From contig JAJGOT010000242.1 in NCBI GenBank assembly GCA_022457155.1, positions 247,501 through 311,500 of the forward strand: 64,000 nucleotides of DNA, read 5' to 3'. Source of the DNA: Cladopsammia gracilis (Eukaryota > Cnidaria > Anthozoa > Scleractinia > Dendrophylliidae). The notes beneath the pieces are model-generated. The model saw nothing but the letters and a program-made list of their open reading frames with translations. It was not told where the DNA came from and did no database searches. Position 1 is the first letter of the stretch, and each line of letters begins with the position of its first letter. Position numbers and translations under genes: made by a program. Below, piece after piece: positions 32,087-42,196 of the stretch.

Positions 32087-33066
32087 GTAATGATTGGGCT
32101 CAACAATAAGCCATTTGCACGATGACGTCATATGACTACAACTACCAGAATCCTTCAGTTTTTTGTTTTGTAGTGCAAATTAGGGCTTTTGTTATTTAAA
32201 CCACACTGGGATTACAAAATTTAAATAAGAAAGGAAAAACGAAATGAATTCTGGTAGTTGTAGTCAAATGACGCCATCGTGCAAATGGCCTATTAGCCGA
32301 GGAACTTCATACACCAATCAAACGAAAATTCAAAACAAGAAAAGTATTGTTAATGGCATCGATGAGATATGGTCTGCTTATTTAGTTGAAATGGGGAAAA
32401 TTTCAAAATGAAACAAAGGTTTTAAATATATCTAAACTGTGATAGACGTATTCACTAAGTATGCGTGGGCTATATCATTTAAAGATAAAAAAGGCATATC
32501 AATAACAAATGCTTTCAATGATATTATTAATAAGTCAAATCGAAAACCTCATTTTTTGTGGGTGGATCAAGGATCTGAATTTTATAATAAAAAATTCAAG
32601 GAATGGTTAAAACAAAATGCATGATATCAATATGTATTCTACTTTCAACGACGGTAAAGCTGTTGTTATTGAGAGATTCAACAGAACATTAAAAACTAGA
32701 ATTTGGAAACAATTCACAATAAATAATAATACTATTTGGATTAATATTTTACAAGATTTGGTAAAACCATACAATAACACAAAACATAGATCCATTAAAA
32801 TGACACCAGCAGAAGCATGAAAGAAAAAGAATGAAGGAATTGTTTATTTCAATTTATATGGTGATATGGAGCCATTATCATCTCAAGCAAAATTTAAAGT
32901 AGGTGATCAGGTGCGAATGAGCAAATACAAAAGACCAATTTTTGATAAAGGGTACACTCGAAACTGGACCGAAGACTTATTTACATGCAGTTCATAATAT
33001 TCAATACACAAACCCTGTTACATACTGATTGAAGGAACAAAACAATGAAATTTCGTCTCACAACCC
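32087..33066 (+). pseudogene. Polinton DDE integrase, broken
   Basis: It starts right at the end of the PLA2 gene (SNDWAQQ) and is interrupted by a MITE (32107-32292). It resumes with LAEELHTPIKRKFK, NGIDEIWSAYLVEMGK, TVIDVFTKYAWAISFKD, LWVDQGSEFYNKKF and, after a frameshift near 32620, DGKAVVIERFNRTLKT, YNNTKHRSIKMTP and a C-terminal KFKVGDQVRMSKYK segment like an SH3/chromo-type end. The second aspartate (VDQG) and the glutamate (VIERFN) of the DDE triad are present. The first aspartate, expected in the ADLVDM-type motif, is a tyrosine (AYLVEM). Stops occur at about 32410, 32434, 32818 and 32997. The family integrates the element into DNA like a retroviral integrase; this copy cannot. Confidence 0.75.
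32107..32292. mobile_element. MITE inside the integrase gene
   Basis: The inverted ends are GCCATTTGCACGATGACGTC and GACGCCATCGTGCAAATGGC, continuing into GACTACAACTACCAGAAT and its complement. It is about 186 bp long with an unrelated centre. It lies between the codons for WAQQ and LAEEL of the integrase. Confidence 0.85.
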
Positions 33067-33109
33067 AATACAACACAAAGAAGCTGTGGTCAAAGCACTC
33101 TTTAAACTA

Positions 33110-33262
33110 ACTCCTAAGAGTACTGAATTTCATTTTGTACAATACTGAAAATCAAATGGTACCATGCAAACCTACTACCAAAGAGGTTTCACCTGAATGG
33201 TCACACCAGACTTAAACGTTAGAACTACATTAGATTTCTCCATAATTGACTCTGGAAGTGAT
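33110..33262 (-). repeat. TTAACCCTTTCA-family MITE unit
   Basis: Read on the minus strand it shows ATAATTGACTC-type end sequence, GTGACCATTC, GTACCATTTGATTTT and ACAAAATGAAATTC. The same blocks in the same order occur at 34526-34745, 53125-53415, 56952-57165 and elsewhere. The unit is a short non-coding element present about ten times in the window. Confidence 0.7.
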
Positions 33263-34525
33263 TGGACAAACAGCTCCAGCCTGCTGCGTCTACTGCCCTC
33301 GGGCGCTGAACTATATACCTGTGAGCAAGATCGGGTTATGACCGATCTAAGAGCAAATCGGTATCCTGACGTTCTGTTTTAGAGGTGCCTTGAAAACAAC
33401 AGTAAAGCTAGACAAACGCAAGAAAGACCACTGGGGCTCACAGCCTTTCCATACGTAGGAGGTACATCAGATCGAGTTGGTCGTGTCCTCCAAATATTCT
33501 ACATTGGGACAGATATTTAAAAAGCCCAAGAACCAACCAACGGTTAACCGGATAGTAGAAATGTCTATAAAGTTAAGTGCAACGGCTGTCGAGCTTCAGC
33601 CCACTAATTCGCTCCGAAAAAAGGGCGCCTCATCACAAAAACCGGTAACTGTGTTTGCAAGGACCACCGTAACAAAATAGAAGCACCGGATCCTGTAGTG
33701 AAGGATCTAATCAGCGTAAAAATGAAGAACAGTATGATATAAAAGCAAGGCTGATTAAACGGTACGGAAATGTATTTGAATCCACTATTTCGAAAGGCAC
33801 AGCCTTTCTTCTTCAGGGTCTTACAGGTTTTGACTCTATAGGCAACAAAACGTTACAATTTAAACGTGGAGTTGCAATAGGATACTATAATAATAATAAG
33901 AAGCCTACTTAAAACGTAAAAACGTTAAGAAAAAATAAGAAACGTTACAATTTGAAAGCAAGCGCTCGTCGGGACCTCGCGCGAAGCCGAGCGTGATCCA
34001 GGCTGGGCAAGCAACAGCGAATCAACGAGCAAACCACACGCTGAGACAATGAATCATAAGTCTACTATTTGACCGCTTCAGGTTTTAAAGGGGGTTATCC
34101 GTTCAAGCTCATATATATTGATTTCCTAAATACACTTTACAACGGTCGTGAAACAAGTCGAAAACTGACCCAAAGAAAGCTCGTTCTCACTAGTTTTTTA
34201 ACACATGTAGCCTGCGAGCAAGTTACATCCGCGATATATAAAATATAGCACGCTTAGATCCAATCACGCACAAACAGCATATATGTTCTAAATGCTAAGA
34301 TGTTCTTTACAAATCTTGAGTTATTAGTTATTTAGACTTATTAAAAAAGATGAGTGAAGGAATCAAAGAATAAATAACCAAGAGTAGAGAAGGGAATCTG
34401 CTAACCGCCCCACAACTCGTAAGCAAGTATCTTGTCGAGTTATTTTCGCGGTTAAAATTTTCGCGAACCTTTGACAGTGCACAAAAATAACTAAATTAAA
34501 CCCCGCGCGAAAATTTACAAGGCAT

Positions 34526-34745
34526 TCACCCTTAAAATCCCAAGAGTAACAAATATCAAATTCAAGAAAAATCACAAAATTTCATTTTGTAAAATATTGA
34601 AAAACAAATGGTACCATGCGAAAGTACTGCCACAGCGGTTTTATTCGAATGGTCACACTATATGATTTTGTTCAGACTCAAAAGTTAGAACTACATGACA
34701 TGTCTTCATAACTAATTGACTCTGGGAGAGAAAGGGTCAAGAGTA
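34526..34745 (-). repeat. TTAACCCTTTCA-family MITE unit
   Basis: The inverted ends here are ACCCTTAAAATCCCAAGAGT on the left and TTGACTCTGGGAGAGAAAGG on the right. Internal blocks are as in the other copies. This is one of the more complete units. Confidence 0.75.
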
Positions 34746-35795
34746 TTCATGTACAGACAATATTACAAACAAGTCAATTGGTAAGTGACTGAAATAAGTA
34801 CACTCACCACGCACACTTTATTTCTTCAATTGAATTTCTCCTTTCTCTTCTTTGATCATCGCAAATGAAATTCTATACGACGAAAAATATATATATTTTT
34901 TTATCAGAAACAAATGGACGTTTAAATATATATACTCCGGAATAAATAAAGGAGGACAATTAAACTGACTTAATTAACCAAATACTGCAGTTAACAAAAT
35001 TAGAGAATCTGTTCAGTAATTGTGTTTAGGAAAACTTCACACAATCTTAAAGTTTACATAAAATCCATTGTTTCCAAAAATAAACCTAATTTGGAAAACA
35101 AAAAACCGAGGAGCAACAGTTATTCAAATTAACGACAGTCTGGAAAGTTTCATCCCTGAAATCACACTTTCGAAGTGCAAATCTGTTATTTTTTTAAGTT
35201 ATCAACGAATCTGCAAAGTTGAGAAGAAAAAAGCAAAATGACCAAAAAAGTGTGAAGTTTTCAAATAACACCTCAAAGAAATCATGTAAATACAACTTGG
35301 AGATTTTTAATCAACGAAAGAAGCTGCTTCCTATAAGGCTAATATATTTAACAACATTGGCTAAACTGTCAACGGAAAAAATACTAAAACTTAGCTTAAT
35401 TTTCAATTATGAGGGCGTTAAAAGGCTTTTACAATAAGTTTGTTCAATTAACAAATGTAACGCATTTAACGTGGTTCATATATTAAGCCACGTATTTCCA
35501 TTTGTGCGTTTAGCTAGAGTCTACGAAGAGTACCATCTTCTGATTCTACCTTATAAATCTCATACGTTTCTTAATCGTGTATGTTGCGGAAACACGCGTG
35601 TTCAGAGAATATTTCTAATAAAAGTATTTGATCCCTGTTCAAAAATAAAGTGTTTGCGGTATGGGAAAAACCGGAATCCGATGTCAAATAATATCCGTCA
35701 AATTTGATATCTGAAAAATTTTTGAATGGTAGACTTGAGATACTATTAAAGTTAAGTATTTTTCTTGTAAAACCTGTCAAGGTCCGCGGCACATT

Positions 35796-36190
35796 TTTAC
35801 AGACAACTGTACGGTAAAGTCAAAACGCGGATTACACGATTTGTAGCCGAGGTGCTTTGCTCAAATTTTAACACAAAAATATTTAACCTTGTTTCTCAAG
35901 TTTACCATTCATTTACAATTTTCTCAGATATCTAATTTGACGGAAGTTAATTGACATCGAATTCCGTTGTTTCTTTTCATACAAACACTGTATTACGAGA
36001 CTTGTTTGCTACATTTTCAAAATCGCCGATTTTGGTCCGAAAACGTCTGTATTCTACATGCTATACTGCGTCTCACAGTAGCGTTTATTCGTCTTCATAT
36101 ATGAACACCTAGACATATGGGCAAGCAGTTTTTCGATTGTAACTTAATACATTAACGGCACGTAGTTTCGAAGCAGAAACGATGTTGCAT
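35796..36190 (+). repeat. Dispersed repeat, copy 1
   Basis: It matches 39719-40070 in direct orientation over about 390 bases at moderate identity. Shared landmarks are TTTTACAGACAACTGTA, GTTTATTCGTCTTCATATAT and CATTAACGGCA. The last part of the match at 39.7 kb is displaced by an inserted segment. It is non-coding. Confidence 0.7.
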
Positions 36191-37842
36191 GTCAAACCAT
36201 GTCTATTTCACATAACTACACTTACTTGTCTAAAATCCAAATCCAATTTAACCTGACAGAATATAAGACAAACTTAATGCAAGACTGGCTCTACGGCAAT
36301 GGGGTGATTTATTTAGTGGCAATATTTATTTAGTGCCAATATTCTCAGAATATTTTTCTCAGAATATGTTTGGTATGTTTGGGCAAAAAGAAAGTCTAAG
36401 TGTAGTATTCTCCGTCAAAAACGTTTTTTTTTTTTGTATAAGTTTGCAACATTTTAAAATTGTTTTTCTCTCCTTGCAATTTACTTCGGTTCTACTCAAT
36501 GCACGTCACAGTATGCTATCCTGCAAACGTTAAACGTCAAAAGCTACTGCGATGCTATTCAGTCATTTTAATTTGTTTGCGGTGTTTATATTAGCTGAGT
36601 TAACGTAAAAATAATATATCGCTTCAATGCGATCATGGTTTAACTGATACGAAAACATTGATAGGAATTTCCTTAAAAGGAATGGCACGTTTTTTTAAGT
36701 TTAAAGCTAAAAATATAAAACATAAAAGATCGAAAACCTCTCGATTTTTCTTGACCGAAAAAATATACTGTTTGAACAACATATATCGATCTTTAAATTC
36801 GGAAATTAAAAAGTACTGAATATAAATAAGTTCCATGAAATGTTTTCCGATAAGTTTACAAGATTGGGGCCGACATTTTATTTTTCTGCTGCTATTTGCT
36901 GATAACGTACATTTCCGAGTCAGAGAAAATTTAAAATATTTTCGTTGACAACAGAAAGTGAAAAAATATTTTTATGATGACGTATTTGTGGCTCCCCCAC
37001 GCAACTCTACTCAAAAACAAGGCTAACCAGTAAGTGTAGCAAGATTGATTTTTCATTTTTCAAACTGTGAATCCTCGTTTTGTCAGGAGGGTTGCCATTC
37101 GCTTTTTCACACCATTATGCCAACGCATATTGAAGTAAAAAAAAGTTATTTCCGTTTTGTCATGAGTGGTTCAGAGTTGATAGAGTGGCTTGTAACCTAT
37201 GTTGTCAAACGCAAAATGGTTTTTGTGTGCTCTTCCGATGGTTTCAATAACTGCTTTTTCTAGAAGGGAAACAACCTTCAGGGAGTCTTTGAAAACTCAT
37301 ATAGATAGCTTTTTCAAGCGGGGTGTATTACATTTAAAAGCACTCACTTTCGTAGTAGAAAATTAATGTTACGACTTGTCTTTGTTGTAGATAACGTGCA
37401 TCTGACAAGAGCTTTGGACGCTCAGTTTCTCAAAGGTACGTTTTATCCTTAAAAATAATTGACTTTTTCTACAATAATTGATTAATTTTGCACAATCAAC
37501 GAGAACCCATTGCAAACGTAACCTCGGGCACCCATGCTTTTTTAATTAAATAAAGAAAAATGTAATGAAACAAGATCAATACAATTGAAGTATATACAAC
37601 ACAGACATTATCGATATCAAATTATTACAGAAAATCACAAAACCTTTGACAGATTTGGCATTTTTCACGGAAATATAACGAGTCTGAATAACATGAGCTG
37701 TGCATTCAGTCGACAATGGAAACTAGCTGAAGTTTTTCGGCTTCTTTTACGATAAAGCTTAAAGTACACCTTGTTTCAGCCTTTCACGAAGCAAATATAT
37801 TAATTCTAGAAACATCCGTTGATATCCTAAAAAATATAAAGA
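36191..37842. other. No gene recognised
   Basis: No supported gene, RNA or repeat is visible in this stretch. Confidence 0.4.
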
Positions 37843-38345
37843 AATTAGTGTTCTAGAAACTTTGGCCAAAGCAAAACTCTCCATTCTAAGTTTCTTAGTT
37901 TAATACACTTCTATATTTAGCTACAGCCAGCTAATTTTAAAAGGACCTTAAAATAAGCTTATATGACGTACATACAAAGTTCTCAACAATACTCTACTTA
38001 TTTACGCCAAAATTGCTTCTGGTTTTATTTTATTTTTTTTCATTACAAAACGATTTTATTTGCATTTTTATCGTACAACTGAACAATTCAGAAAAACTTA
38101 GAAACTTTTTAGGGTTTTGTGCAACTCAAATTTTGTTAGCAAACTACAGTATATTTACATCATTTTTACTAAACATGGATCCTAACAACTATAGAGCAAT
38201 TAATTTCAAGAACTTTGGCCAAAGCTAAACTCTCCATTCTTAGTTTCTTAGTTTAATACATTTCTATATTTAGCTTCAGCTCGCGTAAACTAGGACTTTA
38301 AAATAAGCTAATATGATGTACATACAAAGATCTCAATAATACCCT
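37843..38345 (+). repeat. Direct duplication of about 145 bp
   Basis: Bases 37843-37994 and 38203-38345 are direct copies (ACTTTGGCCAAAGC, AAACTCTCCATTCT, ATATGAYGTACATACAAAG). The sequence between them (38036-38172) is itself related to 44894-45030 (TTTTATTTGCATTTTTAT, GTGCAACTCAA, GTATATTTACA). So this is a composite of two repeat types. Confidence 0.75.
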
Positions 38346-38429
38346 ATAGTTATTTAAGTTAGACCAGCTACATTTACCACCAAATTTCCCCCTCAAACAA
38401 GCTTCTCAACAAGAATATCCTAAACAAGA

Positions 38430-39420
38430 GGCTACCATTGTAGCCTACACTCATGCGCTTGCATAAGCAAGTTTTATGGTTTGTTTTGAACGGGTCACGC
38501 ACCCCTTCCCCCCTCAACGAATTTTGCGTGACACACTAAAGAACACGCTAAAACACGTTTTTAAGTCGTGAATACGACTTATTGCGATTACTGGAGAAAA
38601 GTCACTCGCTCATCGTAAACTTTAGGAACACTGTTTGACATGCGCCGGTTCTCGTCTGATCACCGAAGTTAAGCCCTGTCGGGCGAGGTTAGTACTTGGA
38701 TGGGTGACCGCTTGGGAATACCTCGTGTCGTGGGCTTATCATTTTTCTTTCCTTCACTCCCTTTCATTTTTCATTTTTTTGGTTCCGTCAAGGAGCCACT
38801 TGTCCTGAGGAGGGCAAACTGAAGCCAAACAGTCATGAAAACATAGCATACCTTCGACGATATTCCAACGACAACGAATGGGCGACGAAGTTTGTCCGTA
38901 ATTTTCATTTTCGCTAGTAAACACATTTCTTCGTGTTAGCATGTTTTATAATTATTTCCTCAAAACTAACCAGAACACAGAGAAAAGTGAATCACAAATT
39001 GATATCAACATAAATTCTCACCAAAAAATTGTAATTTCTTTTACGGTAAAGTCCCTCATCTGTAAGAAATCTGCTTCTTCGGTTTTGATCGCCCCGCACT
39101 GATAGCAGCGTATGAATTTCCTTGAAGCAAGATTCAGTTGCTGAAAGCTCTCCTTTTTCTCCACTATAGCGGCTTTGGGTATTCTTTAAAGCTTTCTCTT
39201 TCCATTTTGAATATTTTAAATGTGAGTTATTAATGCGATGACACGAAACTACGGTTTTAAAAACCAAGCACATGCCGAGCGCGGCAGCTATTTTTGTAGA
39301 AAAAAAAAAAAAAAAAAAGAAGAAGAAAAACCGAGGCCATTTTATAACTCATGCCGCTACGCGCATGAGTAATTATGGGTACATTTTCAGCGGGTGAACG
39401 TGACAAGCATGATAAAAAGG
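38430..39420 (-). mobile_element. Damaged second copy of the 1-kb element at 11516-12538
   Basis: The blocks CACGCACCCCTTCCCCC, AATTTTGCGTGACA, TTGATATCAACATAAATTC and ATGCCGCTACGCGCATGAG occur in inverse order and orientation compared with the element at 11516-12538. About 385 bases (38600-38985), including the 5S-like segment, have no counterpart there and look like an insertion. Confidence 0.6.
38623..38737 (+). rRNA. 5S rRNA-derived sequence, 5' end diverged
   Basis: From CGCCGGTTCTCGT (38643) to the end, the sequence follows animal 5S rRNA closely: GATCACCGAAGTTAAGC (A box of the internal promoter), GGTTAGTACTTGGATGGGTG (C box), and ACCGCTTGGGAATACC. The first 20 or so bases of 5S, which should pair with the 3' end CGTGTCGTGGGCTT, are not recognisable. 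It is therefore a pseudogene or the head of a 5S-derived SINE rather than a working gene. A T-run follows at 38742-38750. It is a single copy, not an array. Confidence 0.72.
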
Positions 39421-39593
39421 CATATGTTGACGTCACAATAAATATTTACAGTCACAGGATATTTACGAACAAATGTTGAATCACATCAAACAATTCATTT
39501 GCAAGCAACATTCAAGAAAGAACAGAAAATGTCGTTTAAAATTATGGTTAAATAAATAAAAAAAAATAATGACCTATATTCACCCAGGCTTGG

Positions 39594-39718
39594 TAAGTGT
39601 TTATAGTACGAGTGGGGCCAAGCATATTCATATAACAGAAACAAATACTTCAAATTGAACATAACAATGTTAAGAATCCCGACTGGCAGGAAACAACCAT
39701 TTGGCTATTTACCATTGT
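39594..39718 (-). mobile_element. tRNA-derived SINE, 3' portion
   Basis: On the minus strand this is the downstream part of a SINE I recognise from anthozoan genomes (landmarks AACATTGTTATGTTC, and a GGCCCCACTCGTAC stretch near its end). It ends abruptly at the sequence CCATTTGGCTATTTACCATT, which recurs at 41000-41021 where the other part of the SINE begins. The two parts were separated by later insertions. Confidence 0.6.
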
Positions 39719-40383
39719 TTTACAGACAACTGTATGGAAAAGCGAAAACGCGACTATACTCTTTGTAGCCCAGGTACATAGCTCAAATTTCGACACAAAA
39801 CTATTTTACTTTACCAAGTATCTCAAGTTTTTTATTCATAAGTTTTTCAGATATCGATTTTGAAGAAAATTATTTGACATACCATTCCGATTTTGTTTCC
39901 TTCAAACACTGTATTTCGTGACGTGTTTGCTCCATTTTCAAAAATGGTGGATTTTACGCCGAAAACGTTTATAAACTACATGTTAATACTGCATCTAACA
40001 GAAGCGTTTATTCGTCTTCATATATGAACAGCTACACATATGAGCATGCAGTTTGTCGGTGTTTCACCGCAGCGGCTCTTTGGGAATTCGATTGTAACGT
40101 AATGGCGTTCGCGCAATCCTAATCTTGTGTTGGGTCTCCTGTTCAGTAGCCGGATTGAATTCAGCTGTCCTCTGTTTCTCTGTTTCGACGCCACTTTACC
40201 CCCCCCCCCCCCCCCCCCCCCTCCTCCCGGAAGATTCTTTTGTTCTTTTCAGGGGCAAACCGGGCGGGAACTGGTATCTACTTTGGCATCTCCCCAAACG
40301 TTTTCAATACCTTTCCTAATGGTTGATTAGTACTAGAACATTAACGGCAAGTATTTCCGAAACAGAATCTGGCAGAAGAAGAA
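39719..40383 (+). repeat. Dispersed repeat, copy 2, with inserted C-run segment
   Basis: It starts TTTTACAGACAACTGTATGG and follows 35796-36190. After about 40060 it is interrupted by a segment with TTCGCGCAATCCTAATCTTG and a run of about 20 C (40200-40221). It then resumes at about 40337 (CATTAACGGCA). The inserted piece resembles the repeat inside the Polinton capsid gene (29890-30095). Proline-rich frames over the C-run are spurious. Confidence 0.6.
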
Positions 40384-40971
40384 AGGCCGGCACACACTAG
40401 GGGACATGTTGCGGGGACATGAAGCGGGGACATGTTGCAGCGACAGTTTTCCTCGTGTGACATCCCTGTTTTTGTGAAAAAGTTCTGTTGCGGGAACAAA
40501 ATTTTGTCCCCTGCAACATGTTGCACGAAATTCAGCTGGTTTGAATTCGTGCGTCATGAAGCGGGGACAAAATGACCCCCATTTCGATGTCGCATCGTGT
40601 GCACTGCTCTTGCAAACTGTCCCCGCTACAAAATAGGTGTAGTAGGCTCCTTTTCCTTCTCTTCTTTTCAGTGACTTACGTATCCATTGTTTTCGGTCAA
40701 CATAATTACACATTTCTTCATCTAGTAATATTATTGACAGTAGTAGTAAGCTTATTCTTTTTCCTAACCATACTAGAGTTCGTCATCTTTCTTTGCTCGT
40801 ATACTAGTTCCTAGGCGCCCTTAGTGATTTATGTGATTTTTATACCTCAATCCGCTTTGTGTGCACCAGCTTGCGTACTGTCCCTACAACATGCGCCAGT
40901 ATGCTGTGCACACGAAGGGGCTCGTCCCCGCTTCATGTCCCCGCAACATGTCCCCTAGTGTGTGCCGGCCT
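40384..40971. mobile_element. MITE with AGGCCGGCACACAC ends
   Basis: The inverted ends are AGGCCGGCACACACTAGGGG and its complement. Beyond them ACATGTTGCGGGGACATGAA continues the symmetry and GGGGACA motifs repeat inward. It is 588 bp long, without a transposase frame. A partly complementary frame on the minus strand (40333-40713) is a result of the repeats. Confidence 0.85.
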
Positions 40972-40984
40972 GAAAGGTCTTAGG

Positions 40985-41125
40985 AGGCAGAATACGAACC
41001 ATTTGGCTATTTACCATTATTTACAAGCGTGGCCCAGGAGTTAAATTTGGGTCTATCGTAAAACAACTCCAGCTAGTGGTCAGAGCGGACTTGAACAGCG
41101 ACCTCCGGATTTCAAGTCCGGCGCT
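40985..41125 (-). mobile_element. tRNA-derived SINE, 5' portion with tRNA-like head
   Basis: On the minus strand the sequence has an anticodon-like arm CCGGACTTGAAATCCGG (41105-41121) and a B-box-like GTTCAAGTCC (41088-41097). Downstream of these follow CTGACCACTAGCTGGAGTTG and GGCCACGCTTGTAA-like sequence. In related SINEs I recall, the loop reads TTGCAAT, so a tRNA-Cys origin with later change is likely. The head is cut by the element at 41126-41579. It is not a working tRNA. Confidence 0.6.
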
Positions 41126-41579
41126 GCTGATTTCCCTTTCGTAAACGGTCGATGCCATTTTTAACGGTCGATGCCATCATTAGCATTCATTAGTAGCCAA
41201 GCCTTTTGTAATGGTCGATGCTATTTCTCTCTAGTTTATGCCTGGATTGGGACGAAAGTAGGCTATCATCATTAGATAAAATTGGGCCTAGGTAAAGCGA
41301 TTATTAGATCTAGGCTAGATTCGCTGTTAGGTAAGATTTAGGGTTAGGGTGACCCGTTATTGATATATATTAAGAAAAACACCATTTATAATTAAATTTT
41401 TCTTGGGTTTGCCGGATCAACCAAGTGGTCCAGTGGTAAAGGAGAGATGTTAGCATGCAGAGGTTCCGGGTTCGATTCTAGGTAATTAATTGCATTTTTC
41501 TTTTCCTGATAGAAATTGGTGAAAATTTTTCTAAGTGTCGCTAAAATGGCATCGACCGTTTACGAAAGGGACAATTGCT
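41126..41579 (+). mobile_element. Element with 8-bp duplication inserted in the SINE head
   Basis: The inverted ends contain CCCTTTCGTAAACGGTCGAT and its complement, with GATGCCAT repeated further in. Exactly CCGGCGCT flanks both sides (41118-41125, 41580-41587). An 8-bp duplication suggests a hAT-type transposase. The interior includes a GGTTAGGGT-like motif and a tRNA-like segment at 41428-41486. It has no coding capacity. Confidence 0.8.
41428..41486 (+). pseudogene. tRNA-like segment (tRNA-Ala-like)
   Basis: The order of motifs is that of a tRNA: a D-arm-like TGGTCCAGTGGTAA (A-box), TTAGCATGC (which would place an AGC anticodon), and GGTTCCGGGTTCGATTC (B-box and T arm). The anticodon stem and acceptor stem do not pair, so no functional tRNA forms. 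It lies within the 8-bp-TSD element and may be a captured gene or a SINE head. Confidence 0.5.
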
Positions 41580-41587
41580 CCGGCGCT

Positions 41588-42052
41588 ACACCTCAAAAAA
41601 ATCTAGTCCACTTGGAGTTATTCTGTCCTTTACAAAAGTCCAACTATAACAAAAATACACAACTTATTTATACACGGGCTTTCCATCAATTTATACAAAT
41701 TGGTTTACATGTGAGCCGTGTTTAAGTTAAAATAATACAAATATAATTGAAAAAATGCAAAACAACATATAATACTATGATTAAAATTATAATACTATGA
41801 TTAAAAAACCTCTTCTAATAGCCAATTTTATATTTTAAAAAAGTTCCGAAATATTTGTATTTGTAAAATTAACACTGAAAATCTAACAGCACCATAGCGA
41901 AGTACTGTTCAGTGGCTTTCTTTTCTTTCTTTTTACTCGATAAACGTTAGCATTTCGTCCACATAGGCTTAAGTTTGGGCCACATAACGTGACACGAGAT
42001 TTGCGACTTTAAAACTACTGAATTGTACGTCGAGGTAGTGAAAAACTTCAGC
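41588..42052. other. No gene recognised
   Basis: It holds a fragment of the TTAACCCTTTCA repeat family (about 41885-41925, CACCATAGCGAAGTACTG) and a short duplication, TAATACTATGATTAAAA. If the exon at 42053-42189 is real, this would be its 3' UTR, but no AATAAA-type signal stands out on the minus strand. Confidence 0.35.
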
Positions 42053-42189
42053 TTAGCTTGTTGTTTCCTTCAAATTAATCACTTTTTGCTTGGCTTCTTG
42101 AACAAGAGACGAGTAAACCAACCACACTGCTACAAGTAAACCGTATACACAAAGGCTTTGATTTACCAAAGAATAATCGATGATGCTAC
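42053..42189 (-). CDS. Possible terminal exon of a membrane protein
   Basis: On the minus strand, a CATTCAG acceptor-like site is followed by 45 codons and a stop: SIIDYSLVNQS, a hydrophobic segment LCVYGLLVAVWLVYSSL that would span a membrane, and a charged tail ending INLKETTS. Codon choice and the membrane-then-charged-tail pattern look real. The acceptor lies against the end of a transposon that starts at 42197, so any intron would be filled with repeat DNA. Upstream exons were not found in the window and the family is not recognised. It could be chance. Confidence 0.3.
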
Positions 42190-42196
42190 CTGAATG

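Larger units (their letters stand above)
24655..33066. mobile_element. Decayed Polinton / adintovirus-like element
   Basis: Eight gene remnants lie together: five on the minus strand from the left (fibre-like, adenain-like protease, small virion protein, capsid-type protein, conserved element protein) and three on the plus strand to the right (cysteine-motif protein, PLA2-domain protein, DDE integrase). An integrase together with an adenain-like protease and virion proteins is the signature of Polintons/Mavericks and adintoviruses. All genes carry frameshifts or stops, and seven short repeats are inserted. No PolB, packaging ATPase or terminal inverted repeats were found, so the borders given are those of the recognised genes. 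The element is inactive. Confidence 0.8.
33067..35795. other. No gene; two repeat units
   Basis: It contains minus-orientation units of the TTAACCCTTTCA family at about 33110-33262 and 34526-34745. At 34203-34216 there is a TGTAGCCTGCGAGC fragment resembling the ends of MULE-like MITEs. No gene was found, and no terminal repeat of the Polinton could be identified. Confidence 0.45.

Noticed and set aside
40125..40330. Proline-rich frames over a C-run
   Set aside because: Caused by about 20 consecutive C bases in a repeat.
41080..41125. Working tRNA gene with a TGA anticodon
   Set aside because: Only anticodon and T arms are seen, the D arm is cut by an insertion, and the downstream sequence is that of a SINE.
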